Shown: positions 1 through 5,976 of the stretch, in pieces
How the letters are laid out: the number at the start of each line of letters is the position of its first letter
Numbering within the stretch: position 1 is the first letter of the stretch
From: Oscillospiraceae bacterium
Lineage (GTDB): Bacteria > Bacillota > Clostridia > Oscillospirales > Oscillospiraceae
DNA length: 7,944 nt
Direction of reading: 5' to 3'
Assembly: GCA_902802215.1 (NCBI GenBank)
Contig: CADCLH010000085.1
Coordinates: 1-7,944 of the forward strand
Program-made: the position numbers and the translations under genes
Notes under the pieces: model-generated
What the model was told of the DNA's origin: nothing
The model's database searches: none
What the model saw: only the letters and a program-made list of their open reading frames with translations

Positions 1-1
1 T

Positions 2-33
2 CAACTTTTCTTCGCTCGCCCGAAGAAAAGTTG
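2..33. repeat. Inverted repeat, 13-bp perfect stem
   Basis: The arms caacttttcttcg (2-14) and cgaagaaaagttg (21-33) are exact reverse complements around a 6-base loop. The arm is closely related in sequence to the stem at 356-388 (both contain a cttttc run and a cg-rich turn), which suggests two members of one repeat family. It could also act as a terminator for a gene lying to the left of the window, but the flanking T-runs are weak. Confidence 0.75.
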
Positions 34-47
34 CAAAAGAAGCGGCG

Positions 48-85
48 CTTAGGAGGGGAAGATTCCGATTTCTTCCCCTCCTAAG
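48..85. repeat. Inverted repeat, 15-bp perfect stem
   Basis: The arms cttaggaggggaaga (48-62) and tcttcccctcctaag (71-85) are perfect complements with an 8-base loop. No T-run follows on either strand, so a simple intrinsic terminator is not indicated. The stem includes an aggagggg stretch, but no reading frame uses it as a ribosome binding site. Confidence 0.75.
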
Positions 86-109
86 AATCTCCCTAATTGA
101 AACGGCCAA

Positions 110-127
110 GGGGGCCCGCGGGCCCCC
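110..127. repeat. 18-bp perfect GC palindrome
   Basis: The 18 bases gggggcccgcgggccccc are identical to their own reverse complement. Flanking ccaa (106-109) and ttgg (129-132) extend the symmetry past one unpaired g at 128. An uninterrupted palindrome with no loop bases is more typical of repeat-element cores or DNA-binding sites than of RNA hairpins. Confidence 0.7.
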
Positions 128-355
128 GTTGGATTCCCCTGGGAGCGGTGGGAAGACGGTGCAAAAAACCTTACCGCCTGCACCATGCAGCGCCAAGCGA
201 AGCGTCTCCGCGCGGAAACAGAGGCGACAGCCTTTTCCACGATTGCACCCGGTTTTGAGAACAAGGCCGGACATCCGCGGGGACCGGCTCAACGACTGTC
301 GGCAGGAAACCCGCGTGAAAGCGCCCTTTTCTTTCTTGCACCGGGCGCGGCGCTG

Positions 356-388
356 TCTTTCTTTTCGGGCAAGCACCGAAAAGAAAGA
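356..388. repeat. Inverted repeat, 13-bp perfect stem
   Basis: The arms tctttcttttcgg (356-368) and ccgaaaagaaaga (376-388) flank the 7-base loop gcaagca. It is similar to the stem at 2-33, so it is probably another copy of the same family of short palindromic repeat. It lies in a stretch with no supported gene. Confidence 0.7.
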
Positions 389-440
389 TAGGGGGGCGCA
401 TTACGCAGGGAACGGTTTGCATACCGGCAAGAGAAAACGG

Positions 441-471
441 ATTGCCACGGCCCCTTGCGGGGCCTCGCAAT
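441..471. repeat. Palindromic repeat with attgc/gcaat ends
   Basis: The outer arms attgc (441-445) and gcaat (467-471) enclose an inner perfect stem, ggcccc (449-454) with ggggcc (459-464). On the minus strand it begins gtcattgcgag, a start I associate with widely dispersed intergenic palindromes in many bacterial genomes. That association is from memory; the stem itself is seen directly. Confidence 0.6.
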
Positions 472-530
472 GACGTGCAGGGGGGAGGCGGGGCGGAACG
501 TGGGGACACGACCCCTCACCGCTTCGCGGA

Positions 531-573
531 GCTCCCCTTACAGGGGAGCCAGGGCGGGCGGCGCTCTCCGCCC
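531..573 (-). terminator. Tandem hairpins after the AraC-family gene
   Basis: Immediately after the stop codon of the AraC-family gene, the minus strand reads a stem of gggcgg/ccgccc (556-561 with 568-573) and then a second stem, gctcccct/aggggagc (531-538 with 542-549). Neither is followed by a proper T-run, so intrinsic termination would be weak. The second stem and its flank look like a dispersed intergenic repeat. It is the best candidate for the 3' end of the regulator transcript, but it may simply be a repeat. Confidence 0.4.
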
Positions 574-1410
574 CTACTTCATGATCTTCCCCGGGCTGAT
601 GCCGAAGCTCGCCTTGAAGGCCCGGTGAAAGGCGGAATAGTCGTTGAAGCCGGAGAGCTCGGCCGCCTTGACGGCGCTCACGCCCTCGCGGATCAGGCGC
701 GCCGCGTGCACCAGCCGCTTCTGCCGCACATAGGCGTGCACCGTCGTGCCGGTCTGCGCCTTGAAATAGCGCATAAAATGATAGCGGCTCATGTAGATCC
801 GCTCGGCCAGGGCCTCCACCGTCAGCTCCTCGCGGAAGTGCTCGTTGATGTACGAGAGCACCTGCTGGATCTTCGGGTCAGCGCTGCGCTCGGGCCGGGC
901 CGGCTCCGCCTCCGACAGACGCGAGATGTGGATCAGCAGCTGGATGATCAGCGTCTCGCACATCGCCTCCGAGCCGAAGCGCGTGTCCGCCGCGGCCTTC
1001 TCATACGCGGCGACCGCCTCCTTCAGCTCCCGCAGCTGGTCCCCGGACGCGCGCAGCAGATGCCGCCCCCGGCGGTCCGCCTCGTCAAAGCACTCGAGCA
1101 GGCCCGCCCCGGGCATCACGCGCTCAAAGTAGCGCCGGTCCAGATAGAGGATGATGCGCTCATAGGGCTCGGTCCGGTCGATGACCGCCTTGTGGATCGT
1201 GTGGTGCCGCACCAGCAGCACCGTCCACGGCTCGAGCGGATAGCTGCGGTCCTCCACCAGATAGTCCACCCGGCCGGAGATCAGGATCACCAGCTTGTCA
1301 AACTCGTGAAAGTGGTAGTCCAGCTCCTGCCCGGCGCTGTCGCGCAGATGAAAATAGTGGTAGCTCTCCCGCAGATAACCCGCCCGGTTGACCCCGCTGC
1401 GCTCTGCCAT
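574..1410 (-). CDS. AraC-family transcriptional regulator
   Basis: A 278-residue DNA-binding regulator with the usual AraC-type two-domain layout. Residues about 25-90 form a cupin-like sensor domain (HFHEFDKLVILISGRVDY at 33-50, then hydrophobic strands and an HH pair at 69-70). Residues about 180-278 form the C-terminal domain with two helix-turn-helix units: LTVEALAERIYMSRYHFMRYF (196-216) and a second around 245-273 ending in the family signature FGISPGKIM. The length is normal for the family. The ATG at 1410 is preceded by gggagg seven bases upstream. The gene is divergent from the symporter at 1551-2792 and shares a 140-bp control region with it, so it probably regulates the symporter and itself. 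The ligand is unknown; the cupin half could bind an amino acid or sugar-like molecule. Confidence 0.92.
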   Translation of the reverse strand: MAERSGVNRAGYLRESYHYFHLRDSAGQELDYHFHEFDKLVILISGRVDYLVEDRSYPLEPWTVLLVRHHTIHKAVIDRTEPYERIILYLDRRYFERVMPGAGLLECFDEADRRGRHLLRASGDQLRELKEAVAAYEKAAADTRFGSEAMCETLIIQLLIHISRLSEAEPARPERSADPKIQQVLSYINEHFREELTVEALAERIYMSRYHFMRYFKAQTGTTVHAYVRQKRLVHAARLIREGVSAVKAAELSGFNDYSAFHRAFKASFGISPGKIMK

Positions 1411-1448
1411 GTCCTCGCCTCCCGCCCGCTGTTTTCACGCTTTAGCGT

Positions 1449-1477
1449 AGTATACAGCACTTTTTGCAATCTTTCAA
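1449..1477 (-). promoter_or_regulatory. Promoter of the AraC-family gene
   Basis: On the minus strand a -35 hexamer TTGAAA (1472-1477) and a -10 hexamer TATACT (1449-1454) are separated by exactly 17 bases. Each matches the sigma-A consensus at five of six positions. Transcription would start near 1442, leaving a leader of about 30 bases. The -35 lies inside the left half of the direct repeat at 1464-1501, which suggests autoregulation. Confidence 0.7.
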
Positions 1478-1501
1478 GCATGTCTTGCAATTTACCTGGC
1501 A
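1464..1501. promoter_or_regulatory. Candidate AraC-type operator (21-bp direct repeat)
   Basis: The heptamer ttgcaat occurs at 1464-1470 and again at 1485-1491, a 21-bp period that puts both copies on the same face of the helix. Extending to 17 bases (1464-1480 and 1485-1501), the two copies share about two thirds of positions, including a gca at the end of each. AraC-family dimers classically bind two direct half-sites of about 17 bp, 21 bp apart, with the second overlapping the -35 of the activated promoter. Here the second half covers the -35 of the symporter promoter and the first covers that of the regulator. Binding is inferred, not shown. Confidence 0.55.
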
Positions 1502-1519
1502 AAACATCGCAAATATAAT
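1491..1519 (+). promoter_or_regulatory. Promoter of the symporter gene
   Basis: A perfect -10 hexamer TATAAT (1514-1519) is preceded, after 17 bases, by TTTACC (1491-1496), which matches the -35 consensus at four of six positions. The weak -35 next to a direct-repeat operator is what is expected of a promoter needing an AraC-type activator. The predicted start is near 1526, and the ribosome binding site aaaggag (1535-1541) lies nine bases before the ATG. Confidence 0.7.
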
Positions 1520-1550
1520 AGCCGTAGTTTCCTGAAAGGAGTGTTCGTTC

Positions 1551-2792
1551 ATGCAGTCCAACAATTTCTTCAAGAACAACTGGTTCACGCTGACGATGGT
1601 CTTCGGCATGGTCGCCGGCGCCATCACCGGCTGGGTCTGGCCGGGAGCCACGGTTCTGGAGCCGCTGGGCACGATCTTCATCAACATGATGTTCTGCGTC
1701 GTGGTCCCGCTGGTCTTCTTCTCCATCTCCAGCGCCGTCGCCAACATGGTTTCCGCCCGCAAAGCCGGCAGAGTCATGGGAACCACCGTTGTCACCTTCC
1801 TCTGCACCGCCGCGATCGCCGCGATCATCATGTATGTGATCGTCCGCGTTGTCGGCGTGGTCCCCGCCGGCTTTGAGGCCCTCGAACCCGCCGAGGCCGA
1901 GGCCGTCGACGTCACCAAGCTCATCATCAACTTCTTCACCAAGCCCGACTTCACGGAGCTGTTCAGCCGCAGGGCCATCCTGCCCCTGATCGTCGCCGCG
2001 ATCCTCTTCGGCTTCGGCGTCCAGATGGCTGGCGGCAAGGAGACCATGACTGCGAAACTCCTCTCCGACATCAACACCTGCCTGATGAAGACCATGCGCC
2101 TGATCACCTACTACGCGCCCATCGGCTTCTTCGGCTTCTTCGCCTACCTCGTCGCCACCTTCGGCCCCGAGTTCCTCAAGGGCTACGGCCGCACGCTGGT
2201 CATCTACTACGTGGTCGCCTTCGCGTACATGTTCATTTTCGCCCCGATCTACGCCCGCTTCGGCGGCGGCAAGGGCGCCGAAAAGGTCATGTGGCAGCAC
2301 ATCTTCGCCCCCGCCGCGGTCTCCTTCGGCACCTGCTCCTCCGTCGCGACCATCCCCACCAACATGGAGGCCTGCGAGGACACCGGCGTGTCCAAGGACG
2401 TCAGCGAGATCGTGATCCCGCTCGGCGCCACGATGCACATGGACGGCTCCGCCATGAGCGCCATCATCAAGGTCGCCTTCCTCTTCGCCTTCTTCGGTCA
2501 GGACTTCACCACCGGCCGCGCGATCCTCGCGATCATCGTCGCCGTGTTCTCCTCGGTCGCCATGTCCGGCATCCCCGGCGGCGGCGGCACGGGCGAGATG
2601 GTGCTCTGCTCCATTTTCTTCCCCGAGCAGCTCGCGCTGGCGCTGCCCATCGCCTGGGCCCTCGGCGATCTCGTCGATCCCCCCGCCACCATGGTCAACG
2701 CCGCGATGGACTACGTCTCCACCTACATCGTCTCCAAGTACGTCGACGGCAAGGATTGGCTCCAGAAGAGGCTGGCCGCCGCAAAGAAGTAA
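1551..2792 (+). CDS. DAACS-family Na+/amino-acid or dicarboxylate symporter
   Basis: A 413-residue integral membrane transporter of the glutamate-transporter-like (DAACS, SLC1-type) family that uses a cation gradient to import amino acids or dicarboxylates. Hydrophobic segments run the whole length. The family landmarks are in order: the serine-rich HP1 tip (VSFGTCSSVATIP, 257-269), the TM7 signature PLGATMHMDGSA (290-301), the HP2 tip SGIPGGGGTG (339-348), and TM8 with DPPATMVNAAMD (376-387). The length is typical. Two positions are unusual: TM7 has HMDGS where most members have NMDGT, and TM8 has Ala379 where acidic-substrate members have the carboxylate-binding Arg. This argues against glutamate or aspartate as substrate and for a neutral one. 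It is divergent from, and probably controlled by, the AraC-family regulator. Confidence 0.93.
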   Translation: MQSNNFFKNNWFTLTMVFGMVAGAITGWVWPGATVLEPLGTIFINMMFCVVVPLVFFSISSAVANMVSARKAGRVMGTTVVTFLCTAAIAAIIMYVIVRVVGVVPAGFEALEPAEAEAVDVTKLIINFFTKPDFTELFSRRAILPLIVAAILFGFGVQMAGGKETMTAKLLSDINTCLMKTMRLITYYAPIGFFGFFAYLVATFGPEFLKGYGRTLVIYYVVAFAYMFIFAPIYARFGGGKGAEKVMWQHIFAPAAVSFGTCSSVATIPTNMEACEDTGVSKDVSEIVIPLGATMHMDGSAMSAIIKVAFLFAFFGQDFTTGRAILAIIVAVFSSVAMSGIPGGGGTGEMVLCSIFFPEQLALALPIAWALGDLVDPPATMVNAAMDYVSTYIVSKYVDGKDWLQKRLAAAKK

Positions 2793-2808
2793 AGACAAAA
2801 CATACGAA

Positions 2809-2836
2809 GGACCTCCGCCCGAACGGGCGGAGGTCC
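2809..2836. terminator. Strong hairpin 3' of the symporter gene
   Basis: The arms ggacctccgcccg (2809-2821) and cgggcggaggtcc (2824-2836) are perfect complements and begin 16 bases after the symporter stop codon. On the plus strand no T-run follows. On the minus strand the stem is followed by the moderately T-rich ttcgtatgttttg. It may act on the minus-strand transcript of the gene at 3007-4056, or protect the 3' end of the symporter mRNA. Confidence 0.55.
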
Positions 2837-2859
2837 TGATCTGCAAAAAACCCGGTATC

Positions 2860-2953
2860 TGTCATCTCGAGCGGAGGCGCAGCCGGAGTCGAGAGATCTC
2901 AAGCGTTGGAACATTTCAGATCTCTCTGCTCGCTTCGCTCGGTCGAGATGACA
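2860..2953. repeat. Large imperfect inverted repeat
   Basis: The ends tgtcatctcga (2860-2870) and tcgagatgaca (2943-2953) are perfect complements. A second pair, gagagatct (2891-2899) and agatctctc (2918-2926), forms the inner stem. The element is about 94 bp and carries no reading frame. The tgtcatctcgag end with a gagagatct core matches my memory of a dispersed intergenic repeat in Clostridia; a genome-wide copy count would confirm it. It lies between two convergent genes. Confidence 0.65.
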
Positions 2954-2977
2954 TGGAAAGGGTACATCTACAGCTTA

Positions 2978-3010
2978 AGCCGCGCTACAAATGCAGCGCG
3001 GCTGTTTTAT
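2978..3010 (+). terminator. Intrinsic terminator between convergent genes
   Basis: The arms agccgcgct (2978-2986) and agcgcggct (2995-3003) form a 9-bp GC-rich stem with an 8-base loop, followed on the plus strand by gttttattg. It is the best plus-strand terminator for the symporter transcript, about 190 bases past its stop codon. It abuts the stop codon (3007-3009) of the opposing gene. Confidence 0.6.
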
Positions 3011-4056
3011 TGTTCTGTTTCTTCCGTTTCTTCGAGCTCCCCGTCCGGGAGCTCGTCTGCGTCCGCCGTGTCGTCAGGGTTTTCGACGTCCGCCTCCTCC
3101 GTCGGCTCGTCCGGCTTTTCCTCCTCGGTCCGGTCCGCCGTCGCCTCCGGTCCCCTGTCCGGCTCCGTCGCATCGGCCGCGGCCTCGCCGATCCATTCGG
3201 AGGCGCGGACGAAGATCCAGTTCTCAGCGCTGCCGTCCCAGAGCTCTGGGACCTCCGCGGGCGCGGCGTCCTCCGCGAAGGGATCGTCCGGGATCTGCTC
3301 GGCGTTCTTTACATCCAGGCCCAGGACCAGACCGTCGTAGTCGGCCGGGGCGCGGACCGTCAGCACCGCCTCCACGACCGCGCGGTTGACCGCGGAGACG
3401 CGGTCCCTGTCCTCGACAAACTGCCACTTGCCCCAGCTGCACCGGGCCTGCTCGCTCACATGCACAGGGAAGCTCCCGTTTTCGCCGTCTAGCTCCGTCT
3501 GCCGCGTATAGGTCCGCTCGTCCTGAAGATTCCCGCTGTCCCGGCTGTTGAGGATGCGTCCGGACTCATAGTCGATCAGGTCGTAGCCGCCCGCGAACAC
3601 GCAGTAGGCGTCGACGCTCTTGTCCGACGGCATCACAAAGGCGGCCTCGGCGGTCGTGGTATAGCGGATCTCCCAGGTGACGAAGCCCTCGGCGTCCGGC
3701 GCGGAGCGCGTGATCCGCGGCGCGGAGACCGTGGCGCGGACCGACTTGTATTTCGCCTCCTTCAGCGTGGAGGCCTGCGCCTCCGGGATCTCATGCTCCG
3801 CGGGCTGCTCGAAGCGGAAGCCCTTCTCCTCCGCAAACGGCAGCGCCTCCGGTTCCGGTTCGGGCGTCGGCTCCGGGGAGGGTTCGGGCGTCGGAGACGG
3901 CGCGAAGGTCGGGATGGGCTTGCGCGTCGCCGCAGGCGCGGAGGGCGCAGCCGTCGGCGCCGCCGTCCGGTCGGCCGCGCAGGAGCGCACGACCAGAACG
4001 AGGCAGACGATCAGCACCAGGCTGAGCGCCAGAAGCAGGATTTTAGACCGGTCCAT
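3007..4056 (-). CDS. Membrane-anchored protein of unknown function with Pro-rich linker
   Basis: A 349-residue protein that I do not recognise. Residues 6-23 are a hydrophobic signal or anchor segment after a basic DRSK start. Cys26 follows (VVRSC), but this is not a good lipobox, so an N-terminal membrane anchor is more likely than a lipoprotein. Residues 30-72 are an Ala/Pro/Thr linker ending in a run of PTPEPSPEPTPEPEPE type. Residues about 95-285 look like a compact extracytoplasmic domain of beta-strand character (VTWEIRYTTTAEAAFVMP, DYESGRILN, WQFVEDRDRV). Residues about 290-349 are a strongly acidic, Glu/Asp/Thr-rich tail. The ATG at 4056 has ggggggatt just upstream. It appears monocistronic. 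It may be a cell-surface Ig-like domain protein, but no function should be assigned. Confidence 0.8.
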   Translation of the reverse strand: MDRSKILLLALSLVLIVCLVLVVRSCAADRTAAPTAAPSAPAATRKPIPTFAPSPTPEPSPEPTPEPEPEALPFAEEKGFRFEQPAEHEIPEAQASTLKEAKYKSVRATVSAPRITRSAPDAEGFVTWEIRYTTTAEAAFVMPSDKSVDAYCVFAGGYDLIDYESGRILNSRDSGNLQDERTYTRQTELDGENGSFPVHVSEQARCSWGKWQFVEDRDRVSAVNRAVVEAVLTVRAPADYDGLVLGLDVKNAEQIPDDPFAEDAAPAEVPELWDGSAENWIFVRASEWIGEAAADATEPDRGPEATADRTEEEKPDEPTEEADVENPDDTADADELPDGELEETEETEQ

Positions 4057-4095
4057 GCCGGAATCCCCCCGTTTCTCTCTGTCGGTATTTGTTTT

Positions 4096-4124
4096 ATCTT
4101 ATCACAGCAGCGTACAAAGTACAA
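4096..4124 (-). promoter_or_regulatory. Weak candidate promoter of the membrane-anchored protein
   Basis: On the minus strand TTGTAC (4119-4124) and TAAGAT (4096-4101) are 17 bases apart, with A/T-rich sequence around the -10. The match to the sigma-A consensus is only moderate. It lies just downstream of the rny terminator, where an independent promoter would be needed. Confidence 0.35.
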
Positions 4125-4147
4125 CGGCTTCCCGGCTCTCTGCGCGC

Positions 4148-4176
4148 AAAAACTCCGCAGGCTTTCGCCTGCGGAG
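4148..4176 (-). terminator. Intrinsic terminator of rny
   Basis: On the minus strand, 14 bases after the rny stop codon, the arms ctccgcaggc and gcctgcggag (4153-4162 with 4167-4176) close on a GAAA tetraloop and are followed directly by TTTTT (4148-4152). This is a textbook Rho-independent terminator and separates rny from the gene at 3007-4056. Confidence 0.9.
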
Positions 4177-4190
4177 CTTCGGTTTTCCGT

Positions 4191-5732
4191 TTACTTGGCG
4201 TAGTCGATGGCCTTGGTCTCGCGCAGGAGGTGGACCTTGATCTGACCGGGGTAGGTGAGCTCCTCCTCGATCTTCTTGGCGATGTCCCGGGCCAGCAGGA
4301 CCATCTGGTCCTCGCTGACGTCCTCGGGCTTGACCATGATGCGGATCTCGCGGCCCGCCTGGATCGCGTAGGAGCTGGCGATGCCGGGGAAGCTCTTGGA
4401 GACCTCCTCGAGCTTTTCGAGGCGCTTGACGTAGTTCTCGATGTTCTCGCGCCGCGCGCCGGGGCGGGAGGCGGAGATCGCGTCGGCCGCCTGGACCAGG
4501 CAGGCCTCGATGGTGCGGCATTCCACGTCGCCGTGGTGGGCCTCGATGCAGTGGATGACCGCGTCGGACTCCTTGTACTTGCGGGCGATGTCCACGCCGA
4601 TGGTGACGTGGCTGCCCTCGACCTCGTGGTCGATGGCCTTGCCCAGATCGTGCAGCAGGCCCGCGCGCTTGGCGACGTTGACGTCGACGCCGAGCTCGGC
4701 GGCCATCAGGCCCGCGACATGCGAGACCTCGATGGAGTGGTTCAGCACGTTCTGGCCGTAGCTGGTGCGGTACTTCATGCGGCCGAGCAGCTTGACGATC
4801 TCGGGGTGCAGACCGTGGATGTTCGTCTCGAACATGGCGCGCTCGCCCTCGGCCTTGATGGTGGCGTTGACCTCCTTCTGGGCCTTGGCGACCATCTCCT
4901 CGATGCGCGCCGGGTGGATGCGGCCGTCCTGGATCAGCTTCTCGAGCGCCAGACGCGCGACCTCGCGGCGGACGGGATCGAAGCTGGAGACGGTGATCGC
5001 CTCGGGCGTGTCGTCGATGATCAGATCGCAGCCGGTCAGCGTCTCGATGCTGCGGATGTTGCGGCCCTCGCGGCCGATGATGCGGCCCTTCATCTCGTCG
5101 TTGGGGAGAGGTACGACGGAGACGGTGATCTCGCTGGTGTGGTCGGCGGCGCAGCGCTGGACGGCGGTGGCAATGATCTCCTTGGCGCGGTCGTCGGCCT
5201 CCTCCTTGAACTGGGCCTCGACCTCCTTGATTTTGAGGGCCATCTCATGGGTGACCTCGTCGCGGACGTTGGCGATCAGGTAGGCCTTGGCCTCCTCGAC
5301 AGTGAAGCCGGAGATCTTCTCCAGCATCTCCATCTGGCTCTTCTTGAGCATCGCGATCTCCTGCTGCTGGGCGTCCGCAGCGGCGATCTTCGCGGCCAGG
5401 GTCTCGTTCTTCTTGTCGGCGGCGTCGAGCTTGCGGTCCAGGTTCTCCTCCTTCTGCTGAAGGCGGCGCTCCTGCTTCGACAGCTCGGCCCGGCGCTCCT
5501 TGACTTCCCGCTCATACTCGGAGCGGTTCTTGTGTATTTCTTCTTTTGCCTCAACGAGAGCTTCTCTCTTTTTGCTCTCTGCACTCTTTATCGCGTCGTT
5601 GATAATGCGCTTGGCTTCTTCCTCAGCGCTGACGATCTCACGCTCGGCGACCTTTTTGCGGTACATCACGCCGAACGCGAAGCCGGCCGCGCCCAGAACA
5701 AGCGCCAGGACGATGGCTAGCACAATTGGCAT
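4191..5732 (-). CDS. rny: Ribonuclease Y
   Basis: The membrane-anchored endoribonuclease that starts bulk mRNA decay in Firmicutes. Numbered from the upstream ATG at 5753, residues 8-30 are a transmembrane helix. Residues about 31-150 are a long charged coiled coil. Residues about 208-270 are a KH RNA-binding domain with the GREG motif in KGRIIGREGRNIRSIE (222-237). Residues about 335-430 are the catalytic HD domain with His-Asp at 368-369 (LLHDLGKAIDHEVEGSH) and ADAISASRPGARRE near 423-436. The ATG at 5753 overlaps the ggaggtg ribosome binding site, so I chose the next ATG (5732), giving 513 residues beginning MPIVLAIV, a normal family length. A stretch of about 35 codons around 5535-5625 is distinctly more A/T-rich than the rest. 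The gene has its own promoter and terminator. Confidence 0.97.
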   Translation of the reverse strand: MPIVLAIVLALVLGAAGFAFGVMYRKKVAEREIVSAEEEAKRIINDAIKSAESKKREALVEAKEEIHKNRSEYEREVKERRAELSKQERRLQQKEENLDRKLDAADKKNETLAAKIAAADAQQQEIAMLKKSQMEMLEKISGFTVEEAKAYLIANVRDEVTHEMALKIKEVEAQFKEEADDRAKEIIATAVQRCAADHTSEITVSVVPLPNDEMKGRIIGREGRNIRSIETLTGCDLIIDDTPEAITVSSFDPVRREVARLALEKLIQDGRIHPARIEEMVAKAQKEVNATIKAEGERAMFETNIHGLHPEIVKLLGRMKYRTSYGQNVLNHSIEVSHVAGLMAAELGVDVNVAKRAGLLHDLGKAIDHEVEGSHVTIGVDIARKYKESDAVIHCIEAHHGDVECRTIEACLVQAADAISASRPGARRENIENYVKRLEKLEEVSKSFPGIASSYAIQAGREIRIMVKPEDVSEDQMVLLARDIAKKIEEELTYPGQIKVHLLRETKAIDYAK

Positions 5733-5753
5733 CAAAAGTAAACACACCTCCAT

Positions 5754-5890
5754 TCTTTCAGAATTTTGCGGTGGTTACCGTGATAGATATGAAGTTTATC
5801 TATTGCTCGGAAGACGGGACTTCAAGCGTGCCCGTCGGAATTGAAAAGTAATATCATCGGGAGCTCCCCATGCTCCCCCATAATATTAAC
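5754..5890 (-). promoter_or_regulatory. Structured 5' leader of rny
   Basis: The predicted rny transcript begins near 5890 and carries a leader of roughly 155 bases with three possible stem-loops. The first (5849-5888) sits at the very 5' end: a gggagc/gctccc core (5859-5864 with 5872-5877) is extended by an A/U-rich outer stem, with one G-U pair. The second pairs gacggg (5813-5818) with cccgtc (5831-5836). The third pairs atagata (5783-5789) with tatctat (5797-5803). No known riboswitch family is recognised. A 5'-terminal hairpin normally stabilises mRNA, so this could be an autoregulatory leader; that is inference. Confidence 0.5.
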
Positions 5891-5896
5891 TAAGTT

Positions 5897-5925
5897 ATTT
5901 TACCGTCTTTCGGATGTTATGTCAA
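5897..5925 (-). promoter_or_regulatory. Promoter of rny
   Basis: On the minus strand a perfect TTGACA (5920-5925) is followed after exactly 17 bases by TAAAAT (5897-5902), five of six matches to the -10 consensus. Upstream A-runs (the complement of the T-runs at 5941-5946 and 5951-5955) could act as an UP element. This is one of the strongest housekeeping promoters in the window. Confidence 0.85.
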
Positions 5926-5976
5926 GCAAAGGGCACAAACTTTTTTGGGTTTTTCTTTCCGGCCCCGCTCCCGGAG

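Larger units (their letters stand above)
1..573. other. Gene-poor intergenic mosaic of inverted repeats
   Basis: No open frame in this stretch has a good ribosome binding site, a recognisable domain or the codon pattern of the neighbouring genes. It is a chain of perfect inverted repeats (listed separately at 2-33, 48-85, 110-127, 356-388, 441-471 and 531-573) joined by GC-rich filler. The filler at about 130-355 also contains small stems such as gccgg/ccggc at 266-270 and 284-288. The style, with several unrelated perfect stems placed head to tail, resembles composite intergenic repeats that recur in GC-rich gut Firmicutes; that comparison is from memory and unverified. A structured non-coding RNA cannot be excluded, but I recognise no known family. 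Confidence 0.6.

Noticed and set aside
49..519. Several 68-114-codon frames in the left intergenic region
   Set aside because: They overlap each other on both strands, span palindromic repeats and have no ribosome binding site or plausible protein composition.
1437..1448. Small palindrome acgct-tt-agcgt at the predicted start of the AraC-family mRNA
   Set aside because: Only five base pairs with a two-base loop; too short to support as an operator.
442..1518. 358-codon plus-strand frame opposite the AraC-family gene
   Set aside because: Low-complexity Arg/Leu/His-rich translation that mirrors the regulator's codons; the AraC domains on the minus strand are unmistakable.
1287..2846. 519-codon open frame on the minus strand opposite the symporter
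   Set aside because: Composition is extreme (runs of Gly, Asp, Glu, His), it overlaps two well-supported genes and it has no recognisable domain.
4089..5720. 543-codon open frame on the plus strand opposite rny
   Set aside because: It is a Leu/Asp/Val/Gly-rich antisense shadow of rny, a usual effect of G/C-ending codons, with no domain and with its start in the terminator region.
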